Positions 1-11,640 of a stretch of 64,000 nt of DNA are shown here, piece by piece (the stretch's first letter is position 1; every line of letters starts with the position of its first letter). The position numbers were made by a program, and so were the translations under genes. The stretch comes from Elysia crispata. Its lineage: Eukaryota > Mollusca > Gastropoda > Plakobranchidae. The notes under the pieces were generated by a model. It searched no databases and was not told the DNA's origin. It worked only from the letters and a program-made list of their open reading frames with translations. The stretch covers positions 32,501-96,500 of the forward strand of contig JAWDGP010007450.1 in NCBI GenBank assembly GCA_033675545.1. Direction: 5' to 3'.

Positions 1-689
1 GCTGACACCGCCACTTTAAACAACAGACTAAACACGGTGATCAAAAGAGCCTCAATAAGTTTTGCAGAGTAATCGTTATTTACTAGTAATGAAGGGTTTT
101 TCAAATTATTTTAAGAATTAGGTCAACAATGGGTAGGGAAATACTGAAATCGTCAGCATTGCGTCCTTTAAAACGTCACAAAACAGAGTTTCTTACAGTA
201 ATCTAATATGACTTTGGGAGAGACTTGGGAGACATGAAATTAGAGTAAGTTCGTCAGTGTAGGTAGTTGACTTAATCTCTGGTGGCAGTTGAGCTTGAGA
301 GAGGCAGCCGTTAAGTGGCCCTAAATTTCGATCTAAAAGCCCTGGGGTTTACCAGCCAGGCAATACAGACGCCTAAGTCAATAGGACTGCGAGAGGGACC
401 GCTCAGCAGGCTTTGTCCCCTCAAAGAGAAGCAAACAAAAGAGCTGTTCAGACGTTCGATAAAGCACATACCATTACACAAGGAACTTCTGGAACTCTGG
501 AACTGTTTACAGGTCGAAGTGTGACGGCTAATGAGGTGTGTTCTTGGAGTAGATGGGCAAAACTGAGGGTATGGTGGCAATGTGCATGTTTATGCAATAA
601 ATTTTTGATATCACCTAATTGCCGACGAACTTTATCAAAAAGAGAACCGAATAAACAAAAGCAATAAATACAGAGGCTCAGTTTCGACT

Positions 690-780
690 GAGAGAGATGC
701 GAGGGAAAGAGAGGGAGAGAGAGAATGAGAGAGAGTGAGTAAGTGAGAGAGAGACAGAGAGACAGACAGGCAGACAGACG
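690..780. repeat. GA/CAGA-rich purine tract
   Basis: Imperfect GAGA and CAGACAGA repeats on the plus strand. Low-complexity purine-rich sequence. Confidence 0.8.
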
Positions 781-2119
781 TTGCATTAGACGATAGTGAC
801 TGCATGTTTTCCTGATCATTATTATGACACGCCCGCATTATCCTCGACTAACACATACATATCAGAAAACGTAAATACAAGAACTTCAGTCTCAGACATG
901 ATTTAACCCTACAGAAGCCGATAACCGCAAGCGAAAGAAACCTTACACCAGTTGGGTCACAGTGAAGTGTGGATTAAGCTGCAGATTACCGTGTCCATAT
1001 TGCATTCAATATTTCTTTGCTTCAAGTGCTTTCTAAACAGGCATAATTCCTTGGAATATCACTATCGACTGGCTTACATAGTAAGGTTTATTAAGTCTTT
1101 AAAGTGTTCTCTATAGATCGCACCACAGTGCAACGAGATTCAACAAAGAGAGGTAACGAAAATTTCAAATAATGAATCCGAAGGGAGGATTGGTTTTTGT
1201 TTTGTTTTTGTTTTTCAAATAAAAAAGCAGTATCATAAACCTCTTCATTTCCCTGAATTGAATTAAACAGGACAAGTTACGCTCTCAGTGGATCGATGTG
1301 AAGAATCAATAATATTTCTCTCTAGCTCCGACCAAGGACGTCTGAGGGGTAGACCGGCTTTTACCATATGCGAGATTAATGCCAAAGAGAAGCCAGGAAC
1401 ATTAGCTAGTGCCAGATTCTGTTACCCTTTGGTTTTACATCGATATTGATCGATAAACCAAAACTTTATTACTTTATAAAAAAAAACTCACTGTATTGTG
1501 TGTTATTGTGTTTAACGCCAGCTTTCCAATTAATTATTTCTGAGACACAAGAATGCCTACAGCCCTGTTTGGTGGGGAAAACAGTAATCAGGGATCCTGG
1601 TGCTGTGGGAATAAATTGTCTCGAACCACACGAGCGAGTCTTGTATATAGCTTAAAGAGGCATTAATTATATGTCACGGTCTGGTTGCTCTCAAAGAACG
1701 AAAAAAAAATGTGGCATCAAAAGCTCCTAGGTATACCATCGCGCAAACTGACATTTTCTCTTTTGTTCTCATGGCTGGCATCGTTGTAACCCGTTTAGAA
1801 TGGGTAATCGATCTGTTGTGAGCGTACATTATTCACTAACTCGGCAAAGCAAAGAGTTTAGTTAGAGATCAGTTATCCTTTTGAAAATCTCTACTTTCCC
1901 GTGTTTTTTTTTTTTTTTTTTTTTTAGTTTTATTTAATTTCTGTAGAAATAACTCGTTATCAAGGGTTTTTTTTTCTTTTTTGAAGATCCCCCCCTCCCC
2001 CCCCCCCCACTTGTTTTTTGTTATAGGCAGAATACATAATGAGTTCTTTAAGTTAACGATGCTTCCTGCTGATAATAAGATTTGATTTTTTTCTTTCCTG
2101 TAAGTGCTACTACGTTGCC

Positions 2120-2172
2120 TTTGTTGTTGTTGTTGTTGTTGTTGTTGCTGTTGTTGTTGTTGTTGTTGTTGT
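2120..2172. repeat. (TTG)n microsatellite
   Basis: About 17 TTG/GTT triplets with a single C interruption near 2148. Confidence 0.9.
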
Positions 2173-3173
2173 CATTTCACGTCATCCGCTAGATAGAGAC
2201 CCTAACTTCATTCTTACACTGTTAAAGTTGTTTTGGTTTTTTTTTCTTCTCTGTTTTCCCTGCGAATTTAAGATGCTTGCATCATGTAACACAGCCGCTG
2301 GCTATTTTCAAGACGCCTAGGTCCGTCTCTCGAATCGTCAACAAACATGCGTTACCAAAAAACCAATCAACAGGCAATTATGTCAATCTACATGCATAAC
2401 TTGACTTGCCTTATCCAAAGGCATAGTTAAAAGGCAAATAATTTTAGCAGGATTTCTGTTTTGTACTAATTTGAGGACCAATATAGACAGATTTTAAGGT
2501 CATCTCCTCCTCCTTTTTCAAACAGGCATGTATATGAATTGAGAGTTGGAGAATAAAAAAAAATTCTGGTAGCGGCTCCGGTCAATCTGGAGCCATGAGG
2601 GGCAGCAATCTTCAACTCTACCAGCTGAATGGGTACCAGCTGATATTGAAATGAAAATTTGGGGATTCTACTGCTCTGCTAAGGCATTATAAATCCCTAC
2701 ATCTGCCTCAAGAAATGTCAATATCATATTAATTAAACTCTTCCCACTAATGGATATTGCGATTTACCCAGGTGATTTTTCCTTTTCCTTTTAGAAAAAC
2801 GGTTGTGAGGGGTAAAATAAGGGGCACTTTCAAAAGAATAAATGAGAAATATTCTGTAGGTTTCGAAAACACCCACAGGTGATTGTTGCGTAAGGTTAAA
2901 AGAGAGTAGAATAATTTAAAAAAGATTTAAAATGTTTACCACATCACAAAACAAAACTATCAAATATTACGAAAAAAAAATAAAAAGGCCAACTCCATAT
3001 TCGGTGTTCGTACTGTCCAACATAAAGGATGTTGATCATAGAAATTCTGAAGTGCGTGATGAGATCATTCGACTAATTAGATGGAAGTTTCTTGTATGAA
3101 TAAAAGGGGTGGGATATGTTAATGCTTGTCTCCTATACCAAAAAAAAGTGTGTGTTTGATCTGGTTGACTCAC

Positions 3174-3333
3174 CTTGGCTGCCAACAGAAGACGCTCTGC
3201 CCATCCTTGAGGAGGTTCTGGACTGGGACATGGAGTCACGGGTCCTAAGTGCAGGGCGAGCAGTGAACTGGACTCCTTGACTATCAGGTCGCATGCACAC
3301 ACTTGCCGATGCCATCTCTTTTCTTTACAGCTA
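3174..3333 (-). CDS. Putative second coding exon of an unidentified gene
   Basis: On the minus strand a 160-nt block runs from a possible acceptor (CCAACAG) to a strong donor (AAG|GTGAGT). Read after the two spare bases of the 5022-5110 exon it stays open for 53 codons and contains KRWHRQVCACDLIVKE and EPPQGWAERLLLAAK. Third positions are G/C-biased in this frame (GTG, TGC, GAC, CTG, GTC, AAG), unlike the AT-rich surroundings, which favours real coding. The acceptor lacks a good pyrimidine tract, so the left boundary is uncertain. I do not recognise the family. A serine/arginine-rich alternative frame starting with an ATG at 3315 is probably a shadow. Continuation exons would lie at lower coordinates or outside the window. 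Confidence 0.4.
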
Positions 3334-3601
3334 CTGTTGGTCGTTGTGCCGGTGAAGTTCTATTGCGAATGCAGCACTTGTAGCTTACTTGGGTTTGTGA
3401 AGACCTTCTCACATTGGTCACCTTGATTTGTTACCACCTGGTAATATTGAATTTCTAAAGAGATATGCATAATAGAAGCTGCATAAACAGTTGTTACAGG
3501 TTTTATTTCGCTACTAACGAAGAACTGTTTTATTAAAATCAAATGAAAAATTGCTATTAATTATTCAGTGAACGAAATTTTCAAGGCATATAACCTCTTC
3601 C

Positions 3602-3603
<2 letters not shown>

Positions 3604-3633
<30 letters not shown>
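3604..3633. repeat. (CT)n microsatellite
   Basis: About 14 uninterrupted CT units. Confidence 0.9.
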
Positions 3634-3636
<3 letters not shown>

Positions 3637-4300
3637 CTCTTTCTCTTTGTGTATCTCCCTAATTCTCTCCTGCTCTCTAATTATCTGTCTATCTATCTAT
3701 CTTAATGCGTATCCATTTCTCGCCATTACTTTTTTCTACTCGCTAACCTCCACAGCATTCGCTGTTTAAAGACATCAGTTTAGTACTTTACCTTAAAAAA
3801 GTCTTATTAGTAAGGGAAAAAAGGATCACGAAACATAAATTTATTAATTATATGAAACTATACCTCGCATTTGGTTTTAGGTGGACTTTTAGTGTGTTTG
3901 ATTGCAAACACTTCAGATTGCTGAGACTGTTACCCTCGAAAGAAAATAGTTTTAACGTCTTTTCCCCCAGGAAAAGAGCGGCACTCGGTGAACTTTACAC
4001 ATTCAAATGACCGTTTTAAGAGAGCATTCTATTTTGTAAAGACTACCAAAGTTCATGAGGTCATCCATTACATAAGATAAAATTATAAGATGACGCAAGA
4101 TAAAGGGAAAGTAATAATGTGTAAATAATGTGGGCAGGGGGAGAGATAGAGAGAGGGGGAGGGGGAGGACATACAGACAAACGAAGAAAGGCATGTGAAG
4201 CAAAGGGGTTGAATTGGGGGACATGAGATAAAAAGAGTGAAATTAGAAGGATAAAAGGGAAAAGGCAGAGAGAAAAGGGCACAGGGAGGGAGAGAGAGGG

Positions 4301-4310
4301 GTGGGGGGGG

Positions 4311-4386
<76 letters not shown>

Positions 4387-4394
4387 GGGGGGGG
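4301..4394. repeat. (GA)n tract flanked by G runs
   Basis: Roughly 35 GA units (4313-4382) bounded by an oligo-G run on each side (about 4303-4313 and 4385-4394). Confidence 0.9.
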
Positions 4395-5021
4395 AGAGAA
4401 ACGATTAGAATAAACTATAAAAATAATGGAAGAAAATAAGATAGTTTAATTTAAAAAAGGAGAAGGTCGGAAGACAAATATGCACAAAATGCGGAACAAA
4501 AGACAGACAGAACCATAAATTTTTAAATAGATATAAATAGTCTGTAAGTACATAATAGTATGTTTTTCTCACACCTACTCTTAGGCTATGATAAATGAAA
4601 TGCCACTTTCTAGCTCCTCTGGGATAAAAATAATTCATGGTTACGCTTCATTCTTTTTATTTAGATTCAGTTCTTTGATAGAAGCATCCCAAAAGCACCA
4701 TTAGTGTTATCACCTTTTACTTATGCGTTAAGTAATACATATGTCGATTTATTGAGATAAAAGAATATAAGCAAATTCAGCCTATATCATTTTTGCTTTA
4801 TTTTTTTCGACTTTTAACGATCACACAATGCTTTTGTCTCGGCAACATTATTAGTAAGAGATTTCATGCCTGCGCTTCTTAGAGATAACAATGGGTTCCT
4901 CTTTTTCTAACTCATCTCAATTCACTATTATATGAATCGATCAACTATGTGATGATGGAAGGTCTAAGCAAATGGAACTTATTAGTTCTATAAGCATGAT
5001 AGACCTTGAAACATTTCTTAC

Positions 5022-5110
5022 CTTTTTAAATATCCTCTCCAACACACAGGGCCATAGCCCATTCTGGCCTTATTGTTTTGGCTCTTCAATGGATTCGAGG
5101 TCGTTGCCAT
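5022..5110 (-). CDS. Putative first coding exon of an unidentified gene
   Basis: On the minus strand an ATG at 5110 opens 29 codons (starting MATTSNPLK and ending VCWRGYLK) and leaves two bases before a good donor, AAAAG|GTAAGA. The sequence is locally more GC-rich than its surroundings. The spare AG joins in frame with the block at 3333-3174, giving ...GYLKS-SCKEKRWHRQ.... WRGYLK followed by KRWHRQ resembles the first strands of a pleckstrin-homology fold, but this is only a pattern impression and I do not name a family. No promoter was identified. A plus-strand open frame over the same bases (4972-5247) is probably the antisense shadow. Confidence 0.35.
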
Positions 5111-5461
5111 GTGCCGCTTTTGTTGTCAATGGAAGGGGCGCTGTTAGCGGCAGGGGAGTCTACTCTCTTAATTTTCAGTTTACCGGTAGTGCCGGTCGTG
5201 AACTCTCGTTGTCGTTAAGACTAAATAAAACCGTAAAGGTTCTTTAAAAAGGTTCTCCCCCACCCCCACCCCTCCCCTTTTTAACTTCCTGTCAATATTT
5301 ATAGGAATAACAGTTACAATGTCGTTTAATGAACACACTTGAGTTTATCATCGTCTTAAAGTTAAAACACATGAACAATAGAAGGCACTTAAACTGGAAA
5401 ATTAAAACAATGCATCTAGCGGTAGCCATGGTCGCGGTGGTAGTTGTGTTGGTTGGTTGGT

Positions 5462-5683
<222 letters not shown>

Positions 5684-5860
5684 AAGATTCTTCAGATGAC
5701 TACATATTGAGATAAGTCTTTTAACGATACTTTTATACCTTTTTTTAATACATATTCCTACCTATTATTAAATTTTTTAATTAATGTAACAAATGTTTCC
5801 GGGAAATTTGGTCTACAGATTTCCTTTAAGCTATTGACCTTGATTTTCCCCTCCCCACTT

Positions 5861-5970
<110 letters not shown>

Positions 5971-6319
5971 ACTCCTATTCTCTAACTGTCATTTTCTTTC
6001 AAGTATATTCTTATCTCTTCAGCATACTTATCTTTTTAGAGTTTTGTTTATTTATTTATTATTTTATAAATACTTGTTTAGTCAATTTTTAAAATAATAT
6101 TTTTTTAAATATTATTTTTTATAGCCTCTATATTAGAATTTTTTTTCTGTGACTCTTTTCTTTACATATTTGTTTTGATTTGTTGGTTGTTGTTTTTTTT
6201 CCTGTGTATACTTCCACGTTATTTATTTCATTTTATTTATTTATTTATTTATTTATTTATTTTTTTTTTTTATTTTTTTTTTTTGGGGGGGGGAATAGAT
6301 CTTTCTATATAACCTTTTC

Positions 6320-6355
6320 ATATATATATATGTGTGTGTGTGTGTATGTGTATAT
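6320..6355. repeat. (TA)n(TG)n microsatellite
   Basis: A short TA run followed by TG units with one TA interruption. Confidence 0.8.
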
Positions 6356-7523
6356 CGTTTTTAATTTTATTTTCAGTTTGCATTTCAAATTTGTACATGT
6401 GAATATCCTTGTGTGGTTTGTTGTTCTTTTTTTTGTGTCTGGCGAAGGGGTAAAGCGGAAAGCTCACGTGTTTTGTTTTGTTTTGTACATTTTGGAGCTG
6501 CACTCTACACTGTACCTATTTTTTTCTTTTTCAACGGTGCTTCACATCTAGTAGCAGTAGGCCTAGTAGTTGTAGACCAAGCATAGTGTTTTCTTTTGTA
6601 GCAAGAATAGTTTTATCATGTTTTATTTAAGGCAGAGAAATAAAATGAATTGCAACCGATAACCGTCTTGATTTAATTGTGAACTTTTGCTGTCTTTGAA
6701 TATATCAGGGGAAGTCTTGTCAAGTACATCCATACGTGTATATACTCAAAGCTTTAAGTGCTTAACCACAGGAGAATCTATTTTTCCCCAGCTAATCAAG
6801 TACATGTGACAGTCTCGTGATCCAATAACCTCTAGATTTCACAATATCACCCAATTTTGTATTCTGGGCCATGAACAATTTTGCTTAAATTATTGAAATC
6901 ACTGTTCCATGTAAATTTATTCACCAGAATTTGATAAAGCTTGGTGGTCCTAAAAAATAGACCCCTCTAACACAGCTGGACAGAAAAGCGAACTCATCCC
7001 TGATATTGCAGATTGAGAGCTGAAAAAATATTCCTGCAATAAGAACACTGGTTTTAACATCAACTTATTTATTGAATTCATCAGCCACAGAGTCTTACAA
7101 AGATAATTAAAATAACGAAGCATTTCAACAGCGATGAAAAAAACGGTAGAAATAAAAAACATCATGAACATGGAATATATTACAAAAAAATAAGCCAAGA
7201 ACTCAAACAAAGATGGTACAAAAAAAAATTAAAAAAAAAAAACAACAAACAAATGAACGAAGAATTTCAACAAGTAAGAAAAAAATATGCTGAAAACTCA
7301 ATAAATTTCAACCTTGAAGTATAAGAGTAACTTTAACATTTTTTTTTCCTCAAACTAGTCAAAGAATAAAAACTAGTCATGAAACAGATGTTTGATTATT
7401 ATTATCTCATAACTAGGTGACAATTAAGTATTCTCAGGCCTTCCAAGCCTCTGTCAAGCACTGGAGCAGGCAGAGCTATGCGAGTGAGGTCTCAAACTCA
7501 TTCAATATTCGAAAGCCATCGTA

Positions 7524-7891
7524 CGGCAAGGCTTTGAAAAGTCTTCTACTAGTTCTAGGATGTCAAGAGAGTTGTGTTAACCTCACGGTTGTTAGTCTTG
7601 TTAAGCACAACTGATCGGCAAGGCTTTGAAAAGTCTTCTACTAGTTCTAGGATGTCAAGAGAGTTGTGTTAACCTCACGGTTGTTAGTCTTGTTAAGCAC
7701 AACTGATCGGCAAGGCTTTGAAAAGTCTTCTACTAGTTCTAGGATGTCAAGAGAGTTGTGTTAACCTCACGGTTGTTAGTCTTGTTAAGCACAACTGATC
7801 GGCAAGGCTTTGAAAAGTCTTCTACTAGTTCTAGGGTGTCAAGAGAGTTGCGTTAACCTCAAGGTTGTTAGTCTTGTTAAGCACAACTGAT
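7524..7891. repeat. Four-copy 92-bp tandem array
   Basis: Units begin with CGGCAAGGCTTTGAAAAG at 7524, 7616, 7708 and 7800, an exact period of 92 bp. I see no difference between copies 1-3; copy 4 carries a few substitutions (for example GTGTTAACCTCACGG to GCGTTAACCTCAAGG). Each unit contains an imperfect inverted repeat, GTTGTGTTAAC...GTTAAGCACAAC, separated by about 18 nt, so each could form a hairpin. No coding role is evident. Confidence 0.95.
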
Positions 7892-7916
7892 CGGCAGAGA
7901 CATACTGAGTATGATG

Positions 7917-8148
7917 CAATATTGAAATTAATTGTGAGATTCAAATGTTTCGCCAATTACAACTTCCACTTGCTATATGCGATGATATATCCAAAGAGTC
8001 CTGGGAAAAGAATGCTGTTAAAGAAAAGACATACCGTTATATGGTACTTTGCAACTTTGCAAAGGTAAAAAAATATGAAGATGAAATAACAATTAACATT
8101 AATAAAGACCCTGATGGATCCTTCAAGCCACATCAGTATCTCAAATAG
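7917..8148 (+). other. Coding-like open frame of unknown origin
   Basis: Directly after the 92-bp array a plus-strand frame runs from just after a TGA to a TAG at 8146. It includes FRQLQLPLAICDD and SWEKNAVKEKTYRYMVLC and is richer in W, C and charged residues than random AT-rich DNA. A possible donor (AAAG|GTAAAA) lies at about 8064. I do not recognise it. It could be a decayed transposon or pseudogene piece. Confidence 0.25.
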
Positions 8149-8213
8149 AAAGCATTAAAATGATAGTTATGTAAGTTTGGGAAAATTATAGCAGTTACCT
8201 TCAGCTATAATCA

Positions 8214-8237
8214 CCCTGCACTGGAAACAGTGCAGGG
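8214..8237. other. Perfect 10-bp stem with GAAA tetraloop
   Basis: CCCTGCACTG pairs exactly with CAGTGCAGGG around a GAAA loop (a GNRA-type tetraloop). Whether it is transcribed is unknown. Confidence 0.6.
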
Positions 8238-8435
8238 CACAATACAGGAAGATCTCAATGCTAGACAACGCAATAGCAGTCACAAGTGTTTTCATCTTTA
8301 CTGGTTATTAAAGCCAAACCAAGAGTGTTTCCAAATGGGCCAAAAAGTTTAAATACATTACTTGTCCACACCTCAGCCCAAATCAATGAAGATGATTCAT
8401 TACAGAGCCAACTGGCTGTTAAAACAGAGCGAAAG

Positions 8436-8581
<146 letters not shown>

Positions 8582-8782
8582 AGGAACATATGCCAATTTG
8601 TTTATTTAACAACCACTGTTTTCACCATGCCCTTCAATACCATTTGCCACTCTCCTTATTAACAGCTGAACCAAAATAAAGATGCCCCTATAAGTCTATT
8701 CATAAAGTGTCATTCAAGATCACAAAAAACTTGCATAAAAAAACAGTAAAAATCTAAAAAATACTGGACAATTGATACCCAT

Positions 8783-8968
8783 GTGTTTGACAGGCTGTGT
8801 GTTCAGGTTCTGGTGACACAAGACATTGAAATGTCAATTGATTTGTTTAAACATGATTTGAGCTTTTTTACAAAGCACATGTCCAAAAAAAAAAAAATAC
8901 AAAGAGAAAATAAAAATTCAATATCAGATGATGAGCAATCATTAAGTGATGAAATAGACAAAATGTAA
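8783..8968 (+). other. Coding-like open frame, acidic end
   Basis: A 61-codon frame ending in an acidic tail (SISDDEQSLSDEIDKM, then TAA), with a lysine run before it. It resembles the end of a nuclear or linker-type protein but matches nothing I know. It may belong with the frame at 7917-8148 as remnants of one gene or element. Confidence 0.2.
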
Positions 8969-10493
8969 TTTCAGTACATTAGAATTTGTATCATATTGAT
9001 TGAGTTTAGTCTCATGTGAATAGTGTCGGTAGTCAATAAGAGACTTAACAGTTAACAGTAATAACACTATGTCCCAAGTCCTGGCATCAATGTTAAAAGA
9101 TGGTAGGCATGAGTTGTATTGGAATACACTGTATGAAAAATGTTGGTTAGAGATAATTCTCTGATCAGTTTGAGTATTATAAAAATCTTAAATGAGAACC
9201 CTGTCTATATTTTATGAACCAATATCTATTCAGACTCAGAGCCACAATTTCTTAGGATATACAACATAATTTTGGATTATTAGTTACAAAGCACTGATTA
9301 CAGCCCCCTCTGTCTTTGTCAAAAAGGCAGTTCCTTCAATATTACAAGTGGAATTTGAATTTCAAATCAAATAGCCTTCAAGTGTTTTCCATGATTATAA
9401 GATTGACATAAAAGTTTGAGCAAAGTTTTTATGTTTTGCATAGAAAATGCACACACACACACTTGTGACACTACTGAAGTTGAGATAATATCTGTGTGTG
9501 CAATTGCCTAAGCAAATAAAGTTTACATGTAAGTACTGTTAAATTAACATTTGGTACTTTTGGCCATGCAAATTTCCCCATTTTCTGCTAGTATATTTGC
9601 TGGGACAAAATGATATTTTCCACAAAGACAGGGTCAAAGATTAAAGATAGCAAAGAGGAATTGGACATCTAAATTTCCAAGTGACTTTTTACATGTCTAT
9701 GTTTCTGTTGCTAAACACACGTGTTGACTAACAAGAATGAATGAAGTACAGGGCAAAACTTAATCAGGAGCTTACAGATTAACCCATTTACCACTGTGAC
9801 TTGTGCTCATTAAGGATGGGGTTGTAGGCATAAAGACAGAATTAAAATTCAATCCTTCCGAAATTTATGTTACAAACCGATGGCCCCATGGTGGGCGTGT
9901 ATGGAAGTGAGGTCAGACAGATGGGCTTGCCAAGTTGTCATTTGAGAACTTGATTATGAAGCAAAGGGGTGAGTGGAGATGGGTAAATCTGTGACAAAAT
10001 TTATTACATGTACTTATTGGATGAGCTAGGGATAAATTGCACTCACACATAGAAGGTTCTGCAAATCCATACAGCGAGTTCTTGACTTTGTTGTTCATAT
10101 GACCAGCTTCTATACAGGTGTAGCAATAAGAATGGGTTGTGATTCATCATGTTTAATTTCTTGTTCAAACCAATTTATGCATTTATAGGCAGATAATTTG
10201 ATAAATTAGTGGAATGGCAAACAAACTAGCTTCACAAAACAGAGGATTTAAATGCAAAAGAAAAAAAAAAAGGAAATCAGTCCCTAAAAACAAATAAATT
10301 TGACAAATTCATGATTTTGATGAATGCTTGTTCAATATCATGCTCGACAAAATTATCAACAGCAAGCCAAGACAATTGAAATGTGCGAGTTGGTTCTGCA
10401 AACTAACTATTCATTTTTTTTTTAGAAAGCACTATAAAATTTTTACAGCTATGAATTAGTGCAAAATGGTACAACTTGGGTGTTTGGGACTGA

Positions 10494-10655
10494 TCATTCC
10501 ATGCATTTTTTTATCTGTTCCACCATACTAATAACAGAATAGGTATGGAAATTATAATTCATATTCATTCAAATCATTCCATGCGGTTTTTTTTTATCTG
10601 TTCCACCATATTAATAACAGAATAGGTAAGAAAGTTATAATTCATATTCATTCAA
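10494..10655. repeat. 80-bp tandem duplication
   Basis: Two adjacent copies starting TCATTCCATGC at 10494 and 10574 share ATCTGTTCCACCAT, ATAACAGAATAGGTA and ATTCATATTCATTCAAAT with few mismatches. Confidence 0.9.
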
Positions 10656-11504
10656 ATTAAATTACTATCAACAGCCCATAGACTCGCTGAAAAAAAATCT
10701 ACATGTAGTTAAAGCCTTGATGTTATTACTCAAGTCACAAAATCTCTTGGCATCAACTTTAGTCCCACACTTATCCACACATATTTGGTAGTTTTGAATA
10801 ATTTGACAGCTCAGACAATGTTACTTTGATGGTCATTAAACTCATGAAAGTGCGCTTCATAATGGTGATTTTGTTTTTTGCAAATTCAATTTGATATCAT
10901 CTTAATACATGTATACGTATACATGCTAAGTGAAAAAGGCATGCAAATTTCACTCTCAAAAGTGCTGTTATCAGGTGTACACATAAATGATGCATTTCTT
11001 TTTTGAGATTCTTAAAAATGAAGTTTAAATGTACATGTAGTTATTTTCTGTTGAGGAGATATTAGCTTAAATAGATAAACAGAAATAGTAGAAAATCCAA
11101 TGATATCAAATTAAGATTTCAACTACGACCGCAACTGAACTAATCATTCTTTATACAAACAGTAGAGAGCCTTCATCCTAGCCTTCAAAATTTGACAGTA
11201 AACTAGTGCAACACTCCATTCACTTCCTGACCCATCCTTTTCACCTCGCCAGATGTGGTGCATCAAGCAAAAGCTGTATGTTAGCACCTGTTAGGTCTTT
11301 CTGTTGATTAGCCTTCAAGGGAGCCAATTGCAGACAACGTTTGCTCATCTCACCCATGCAAGACAAGAGTGATGAGGACAGTTAAAACTGTCTAGGCCCA
11401 ACTCTTACTCAATCAGTACAGCACATGAGTGTACTGTAAGGAAAAACACATGTACAACTGGCGAGCATATAGGGAGGTTGTCACATCAACTGATGGTATG
11501 AAGA

Positions 11505-11640
11505 TCAAATAGCTCAGTAGGTAGAGTACAGGAAAAACATTTTGAATGTTTGGGGTCTGATCCCTTGCTGAGTCATCTAGTGTTGGGTTCAATTCCCATC
11601 TTATCAAGTCTAACCTTGGTTTGACAGAATGTACGCATCT
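11505..11640 (+). mobile_element. tRNA-like sequence, probable SINE head
   Basis: A canonical A-box-like stretch (TAGCTCAGTAGGTAGAG, 11510-11526) is followed by a degenerate B-box-like element (GGGGTCTGATCCC, 11552-11564) and a better one (GGGTTCAATTCCC, 11585-11597). The extra spacing and poor arms argue against a functional tRNA gene and for a tRNA-derived SINE or pseudo-tRNA. Confidence 0.4.

Larger units (their letters stand above)
1..3173. other. Non-coding stretch at left edge
   Basis: No coding exon is supported here. It contains a GA-rich tract (690-780), a poly-T run near 1904-1925, a T/C then C-rich run (1989-2009) and a (TTG)n microsatellite (2120-2172). Open frames on both strands at 311-667 overlap one another and match nothing I recognise. 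If the minus-strand exons at 3174-3333 and 5022-5110 are real, this stretch would be intron of that gene. Confidence 0.5.
3334..5021. other. Putative intron or intergenic stretch with microsatellites
   Basis: If the two flanking minus-strand exons belong together, this is a 1.69-kb intron with minus-strand GTAAGA at its 5' end. It holds a (CT)n run (3604-3633), short TATC repeats (about 3687-3700) and a (GA)n tract bounded by G runs (4301-4394). No coding is seen. Confidence 0.4.

Noticed and set aside
311..667. Overlapping open frames on both strands
   Set aside because: They overlap each other on opposite strands, lack supported splice sites and show no recognisable motif.
3133..3315. Serine/arginine-rich minus frame starting with an ATG (MASASVCMRP)
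   Set aside because: It shares bases with a frame that has better codon bias and exon-exon phase; S/R-rich translations are typical of the +1 shadow of a coding frame.
4972..5247. 91-codon plus-strand frame
   Set aside because: Antisense to the better-supported minus-strand exon with a clean donor; no plus-strand gene context.
9779..9800. TTAACCCATTTACCACTG, resembling a piggyBac tip
   Set aside because: No matching inverted end or second TTAA could be found nearby.
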